Source: Kaistella solincola
GTDB taxonomy: Bacteria; Bacteroidota; Bacteroidia; Flavobacteriales; Weeksellaceae
DNA length: 64,000 nucleotides
Assembly: GCF_000812875.1 (NCBI RefSeq)
Contig: NZ_JSYK01000002.1
Span: 310,001-374,000 of the forward strand
Direction of reading: 5' to 3'
Below the pieces are notes generated by a model. The model was not told where the DNA came from. It did no database searches and saw only the letters and a program-made list of their open reading frames with translations. Below, piece after piece: positions 60,703-64,000 of the stretch; the stretch's first letter is position 1, and the number at the start of each line of letters is the position of its first letter. The position numbers were made by a program, and so were the translations under genes.

Positions 60703-61449
60703 ATGACAAAATATTTTCTTTTCCTTTTTCTCACTTTTTCCGTGGCTTTTTCAGCACAGAAAAATGTTATTCAAAGCAAAAAAATTGCCCCAAAAAGCAC
60801 CGAAAAAATAAATGCTGACAGCGATCTTGCAAAAATTAATGATTCGGTGGCGGCTTTAATTCCATATAAAAAAGATGGGAAGTTTGGCTTTATTTCTCAA
60901 TCCGGAAAAGTAATTATTGCGCCGGTTTACAGCAACGTGGGATTTTTTACTGAAGATTGTAACCTACTGAATTCGCCAAATGAAAAAATCAGAAAATATG
61001 GTTCATCGGAATACGCTTCAGTTCGGTTTAACGATAAGGATTACCGGATAAATAAGCACGGAAAACGCGTTTATTTTTTCAAAGATGAGGATTTAGGGAA
61101 ATGTCAGGCGGAATACAAGAAACAGCTTTTCCACGCTTTTATCATGAATTACGCGTACGGCATCATCGAAGATTCAAGGTTTCGAAATCCAGGCAATTAC
61201 AACGATTTTACAATTTATCCGCAGTATGATTACCTCCACATTTTGGAAGGTGATGATCTGAAAAATCCGATGATCATTGCCTCACGCAACAATAAATTCG
61301 GCATTATCGATGTTAATAACAACATCATCGTTCCGTTTCAGTACAGTGACATCAAGAGAAATTACAGCTGGAAACTCGCGCGCCTTTTCGAAGTCACGAA
61401 AGACGGCAAAAACTATTTCTATATCGATATTAACCAAAAGGAATATTGA
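60703..61449 (+). CDS. Secreted WG-repeat protein
   Basis: The 248-residue product has a signal peptide (MTKYFLFLFLTFSVAFSAQ) and at least two WG-type repeats: KDGKFGFISQSGKVIIAPVY and NNKFGIIDVNNNIIVPFQY. The region between them is Tyr/Lys/Asp-rich and may hold degenerate copies. WG repeats form beta structures of unknown ligand in many Bacteroidota envelope proteins. It ends 31 bases before the riboswitch, with no terminator visible. Confidence 0.85.
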   Translation: MTKYFLFLFLTFSVAFSAQKNVIQSKKIAPKSTEKINADSDLAKINDSVAALIPYKKDGKFGFISQSGKVIIAPVYSNVGFFTEDCNLLNSPNEKIRKYGSSEYASVRFNDKDYRINKHGKRVYFFKDEDLGKCQAEYKKQLFHAFIMNYAYGIIEDSRFRNPGNYNDFTIYPQYDYLHILEGDDLKNPMIIASRNNKFGIIDVNNNIIVPFQYSDIKRNYSWKLARLFEVTKDGKNYFYIDINQKEY

Positions 61450-61459
61450 TTTTATTTCG

Positions 61460-61467
61460 TAGTTTTG
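61460..61467 (+). promoter_or_regulatory. -7 box TAGTTTTG before the TPP riboswitch
   Basis: Exact TAnnTTTG, ending 13 bases before the riboswitch core begins, so the RNA would start with the aptamer. Confidence 0.6.
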
Positions 61468-61477
61468 CAGGAGAAAT

Positions 61478-61556
61478 TTAAGGGGTGCTGTAAAAAGCTG
61501 AGATTATACCCAATGAACCTGGAACAGGTAATGCTGTTTAGGGAAATTACATGAGC
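61478..61556 (+). promoter_or_regulatory. TPP riboswitch (THI element)
   Basis: The conserved THI-box segments appear in order: GGGGTGC (61482-61488), GCTGAGA (61497-61503), TATACCC, ATGAACCTG, CAGGTAATGCTG and TAGGGAAAT. This is the thiamine pyrophosphate aptamer, upstream of a TonB-dependent receptor. The RNA begins close to the -7 box at 61460. It should switch the receptor off when TPP is plentiful. Confidence 0.95.
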
Positions 61557-61567
61557 TAATTTGGAAA

Positions 61568-61597
61568 TTTGAAAATGTGGTAATTACCATTTTCAAA
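61568..61597 (+). other. Hairpin between the TPP aptamer and the receptor gene
   Basis: TTTGAAAAT (61568-61576) pairs with ATTTTCAAA (61589-61597), with GGTAATTACC at its tip. No U-run follows, so it is not an ordinary terminator; it may be part of the expression platform. Confidence 0.5.
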
Positions 61598-61670
61598 ATC
61601 AAAAATATTCAAATTAACACATTTTTTAATCGCCCCTTTTATTCCATTTAATCTTCAAAAAATTAATAGA

Positions 61671-63788
61671 ATGAAAGGATTTATTTTTTTAGGACTTCTC
61701 ACAAGTTCCTTTTACTCCGCACAAACCACCGTGCAGGATTCGCTGAAAACACACGACATTGAAAGCATTAACTTTCTGAAACGTCTGCCAGTCACCAAAG
61801 AAATCATCAACGTTGAAAAAGATTTAGCCACAAAAAATCTGGGGCAGGATTTGCCGATTTTGTTGAAAAATCAAATGTCGGTTATTTCCACTTCCGATGC
61901 CGGAAACGGCGTTGGTTACACGGGTTTTAGGATTCGGGGGGTTGGCGGAACAGCAATTAATGTGATGATGAACGGCGTGCCATACAACGATTCTGAAAGT
62001 CAGGGAACATTTTTCGTCGACGTGCCGGATTTGGCGAGTTCGGCGTCGCAGATTATTATTCAGCGTGGCGTCGGAACTTCGTCGAATGGAGTTTCAGCTT
62101 TCGGCGCAAGCGTGAATGTGATTTCGAAAAATCCGGAGGAAAAATTTTATGTGAAATCTGATAATTCTTACGGCTCTTTCAATACTTACAAATATTCCGC
62201 GGAAGTTGGCAGCGGCAAATTCTGGAAAAACCGCCTTTCGGTGATGGGCCGTTATACCAAAATCCATTCAGACGGTTATATCGACCGTGCTTTTTCTAAT
62301 TTAGATTCCTATAATTTTTCGGGGTTATTTGAGCAAAATAAAACGAAAATTCGATTGCTGGCTTTCGGCGGAAAAGAAAAAACGTATCAGGCATGGAACG
62401 GAATCGACAAAAATACCTGGGAAACGACTCCGAAATTTAATTATTCCGGCGCTATTTACGATGAAAACTGGGAAAACATCGTTGGTTTTTACGACAATGA
62501 AACCGACAATTACCGCCAAAATCATTACCAGCTTTTGTGGCAGCAAAACTTTAATGAAAACTGGAATTTAGAAACCACTTTCCATTACACTAAAGGCAAA
62601 GGATATTATGAAAACTACAAGCAGGACGCGAAGTTTTCAAAATACAATTTACCGAATTTAACTACTGATAATCAAACCGTTAAAAGAACCGATTTCATAC
62701 GTAAAAAATGGCTTGACAATAATTTTTACGGTGCAGTTTCTACGCTTTACGGAAAGTTCGATAATTTGGATCTGAATTTTGGACTTGTGGGAAATCAATA
62801 CGACGGCAGACATTTTGGCAATGTTACCGGCGTTTATTTTCCGGAAATTAAGGAGCACGAATATTACCGAAATTCTTCGGTGAAAAACGAAGTTGCAGGT
62901 TTTGCTAAAGGAATTTTGAAACTGAACCGAGTAGAATTGTACGGCGATTTGCAGCTTAGAAACATAAATTATGACACGAAAATCATACAGCAAGGTGATG
63001 ATGAAGGCGCGGATTTAGATAAAAATTGGCTGTTTTTTAACCCAAAATTTGGAATTAATTATAAGCTCAATTCCGGGAAAATATTCTTTTCCTATGCTCA
63101 CGCGCACCGCGAACCGAACCGCGATGATCTTTTTGCAAACCCGGAAATTCAGGCGGAAAAACTGCACGATTTCGAGGCGGGATTAGAAAAATCTTTCGGC
63201 GCGCTGTCTTTCACCACGAATCTCTATTATATGAATTACGAAAATCAGCTGGTTTTGAATGGTGAAATTAATGACATCGGCGAATTCATCCGCGTGAATT
63301 CTGGGAAAAGTTACCGAATGGGAATTGAAATCGGCGCGCTGGCAAAGCTTTCGGATAAATGGAATCTCGCCGGGAATTTGACGCTAAGCAGAAATGAAAA
63401 CATCGATTTTAAAAATGAAACGGTAAGCGGATTTGAAAATCTCGGAAACACTCCACTTTCCTTTTCACCAAACTTTATGGGAAATGTTTTGCTAAATTAT
63501 TCACCAGGAAAAATGTTCAGCTTATCACTTCAAAATCAATATGTTGGCAAACAATTTCTGGACAACACAAATAATAAAAATTACCGGCTAAACAGCTATT
63601 TTTTGACAGATTTTAATGCGAAATATTCTTTGGATCTAAAACGTACAGAAGTTGATTTTAAACTTTTGGTGAATAATATTTTCAACCAGAAATATGTGAA
63701 CAACGGCTTTGTGTATGACGGAGCGCCGTATTATTTCGCGCAAGCGGGCACGAATTTCATGTTCGGTATGTCCTTCAAGTTAAAGTAA
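61671..63788 (+). CDS. TonB-dependent receptor under TPP control (candidate thiamine transporter)
   Basis: The 705-residue outer-membrane receptor has a signal peptide (MKGFIFLGLLTSSFYSAQ). The plug domain (about 45-160) carries GYTGFRIRGVGGTAINVMMN and VPDLASSASQIIIQRGVGTS, and a 22-strand barrel follows to the C-terminal FMFGMSFKLK. There is no N-terminal carboxypeptidase-like extension, so it is not a SusC-type protein. The TPP riboswitch in its leader makes uptake of thiamine or a precursor the best inference. TonB-box receptors with THI elements are known in Bacteroidota. No inner-membrane permease is adjacent here. Confidence 0.9.
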   Translation: MKGFIFLGLLTSSFYSAQTTVQDSLKTHDIESINFLKRLPVTKEIINVEKDLATKNLGQDLPILLKNQMSVISTSDAGNGVGYTGFRIRGVGGTAINVMMNGVPYNDSESQGTFFVDVPDLASSASQIIIQRGVGTSSNGVSAFGASVNVISKNPEEKFYVKSDNSYGSFNTYKYSAEVGSGKFWKNRLSVMGRYTKIHSDGYIDRAFSNLDSYNFSGLFEQNKTKIRLLAFGGKEKTYQAWNGIDKNTWETTPKFNYSGAIYDENWENIVGFYDNETDNYRQNHYQLLWQQNFNENWNLETTFHYTKGKGYYENYKQDAKFSKYNLPNLTTDNQTVKRTDFIRKKWLDNNFYGAVSTLYGKFDNLDLNFGLVGNQYDGRHFGNVTGVYFPEIKEHEYYRNSSVKNEVAGFAKGILKLNRVELYGDLQLRNINYDTKIIQQGDDEGADLDKNWLFFNPKFGINYKLNSGKIFFSYAHAHREPNRDDLFANPEIQAEKLHDFEAGLEKSFGALSFTTNLYYMNYENQLVLNGEINDIGEFIRVNSGKSYRMGIEIGALAKLSDKWNLAGNLTLSRNENIDFKNETVSGFENLGNTPLSFSPNFMGNVLLNYSPGKMFSLSLQNQYVGKQFLDNTNNKNYRLNSYFLTDFNAKYSLDLKRTEVDFKLLVNNIFNQKYVNNGFVYDGAPYYFAQAGTNFMFGMSFKLK

Positions 63789-63830
63789 ATACCAAAACGC
63801 AATTGCTGAAAGATAATTTTTTCGGTGCTA

Positions 63831-63858
63831 AAGACCGCCTTTTTCGCGGTTTTTTTTA
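63831..63858 (+). terminator. Terminator of the TonB-dependent receptor gene
   Basis: ACCGC pairs with GCGGT around CTTTTTC, extended by A/G-T pairs, and followed by a T-run. Confidence 0.75.
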
Positions 63859-63883
63859 TTTGCATTACATTGTTCAAAAAACA

Positions 63884-63891
63884 TAAATTTG
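63884..63891 (+). promoter_or_regulatory. -7 box TAAATTTG six bases before the HU-like gene
   Basis: A TTTG at 63859-63862, 21 bases upstream, fits a -33 element. The transcription start would fall on the ATG at 63898. Confidence 0.55.
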
Positions 63892-63897
63892 CCCGAT

Positions 63898-64000
63898 ATG
63901 AATTTTTCCCAGCTTCTTCTCGAATTTTTAAAGAAAAACGGCAGCGTTTCTCTTGCGGGTTTCGGTACGTTTTTTCTGCAAACAATCAATGCAGCTCTCG
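63898..64000 (+). CDS. HU/CCDC81-like domain protein, N-terminal fragment
   Basis: Only the first 34 codons are in the window. They begin MNFSQLLLEFLKKNGSVSLA and continue GFGTFFLQTINAAL. This is the start of the bacterial CCDC81-type HU domain, which in Bacteroidota is often followed by a membrane helix and a SPOR domain that binds peptidoglycan. The rest lies beyond 64000. Its -7 box lies six bases from the ATG. Confidence 0.75.
   Translation, partial: MNFSQLLLEFLKKNGSVSLAGFGTFFLQTINAAL

Overview
This window is a gene-dense, AT-rich stretch of a Bacteroidota chromosome. It most likely comes from the Chryseobacterium/Kaistella group (Weeksellaceae, Flavobacteriia), but the genus cannot be fixed from sequence alone. 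The evidence is a type IX secretion C-terminal sorting domain, a TonB-dependent receptor, many DUF families typical of Bacteroidota, bacillithiol genes, and repeated TAnnTTTG -7 promoter boxes in front of genes with short leaders and no strong Shine-Dalgarno. There are no insertion sequences, phage genes, CRISPR arrays or rRNA genes. The only RNA genes seen are a tRNA-His and a TPP riboswitch.

Layout. 1-5.1 kb (+): end of a sugar nucleotidyltransferase, a DUF4292 lipoprotein, an EnvC-like murein hydrolase activator, TatA, a DUF4254 protein, a small lipoprotein and ribA, which meets deoD (-) stop to stop. 5.9-12.5 kb: a lipoprotein (-), an exported GH3 enzyme, bshA, a DUF2851 protein and an AspT/YidE-type transporter. 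12.6-14.3 kb (-): nusB, a DUF1573 protein and yajC, divergent from an ABC transporter and a DUF3276 protein. 16.7-19.6 kb (-): thioesterase, rfbD, a secreted protein, bshB1 and tRNA-His. 19.6-24.8 kb (-): DUF6089 protein, uppS, bamA and two ompH/skp genes, an envelope-assembly operon. 25-33.2 kb (-): a six-gene exopolysaccharide operon. 33.2-40.4 kb (-): a ureohydrolase-like protein without metal ligands, a 1025-residue duplicated T9SS cargo protein and topA.

40.5-47.3 kb (+): DUF2062 protein, ileS, a DksA-like protein, two small proteins, lspA and trpS. 47.4-50.9 kb (-): a HAD phosphatase, a 44-residue protein, an ECF sigma factor, a secreted protein and metK. 51-54 kb: oxyR divergent from a catalase-family gene, then an enoyl-CoA hydratase. 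54.4-57 kb (+): dCMP deaminase, xerD, a NUDIX hydrolase and an RluA-type pseudouridine synthase. 57-60.1 kb (-): a secreted protein and aconitase. 60.3-64 kb (+): DUF2752 protein, WG-repeat protein, a TPP riboswitch leading into a TonB-dependent receptor, and the start of an HU/CCDC81-like protein.

The points most worth following up: (1) the OxyR-linked catalase homologue has Phe and Ser where catalases have the distal catalytic His and Asn, but keeps the proximal heme Tyr; (2) IleS carries the swapped GxHH signature of the mupirocin-resistant IleS2 class; (3) a TPP riboswitch controls an outer-membrane receptor, implying thiamine or thiamine-precursor uptake; (4) an in-frame hexanucleotide repeat encodes the Tyr tail of the exopolysaccharide tyrosine kinase; (5) several -7 boxes lie so close to the ATG that leaderless transcripts are likely.
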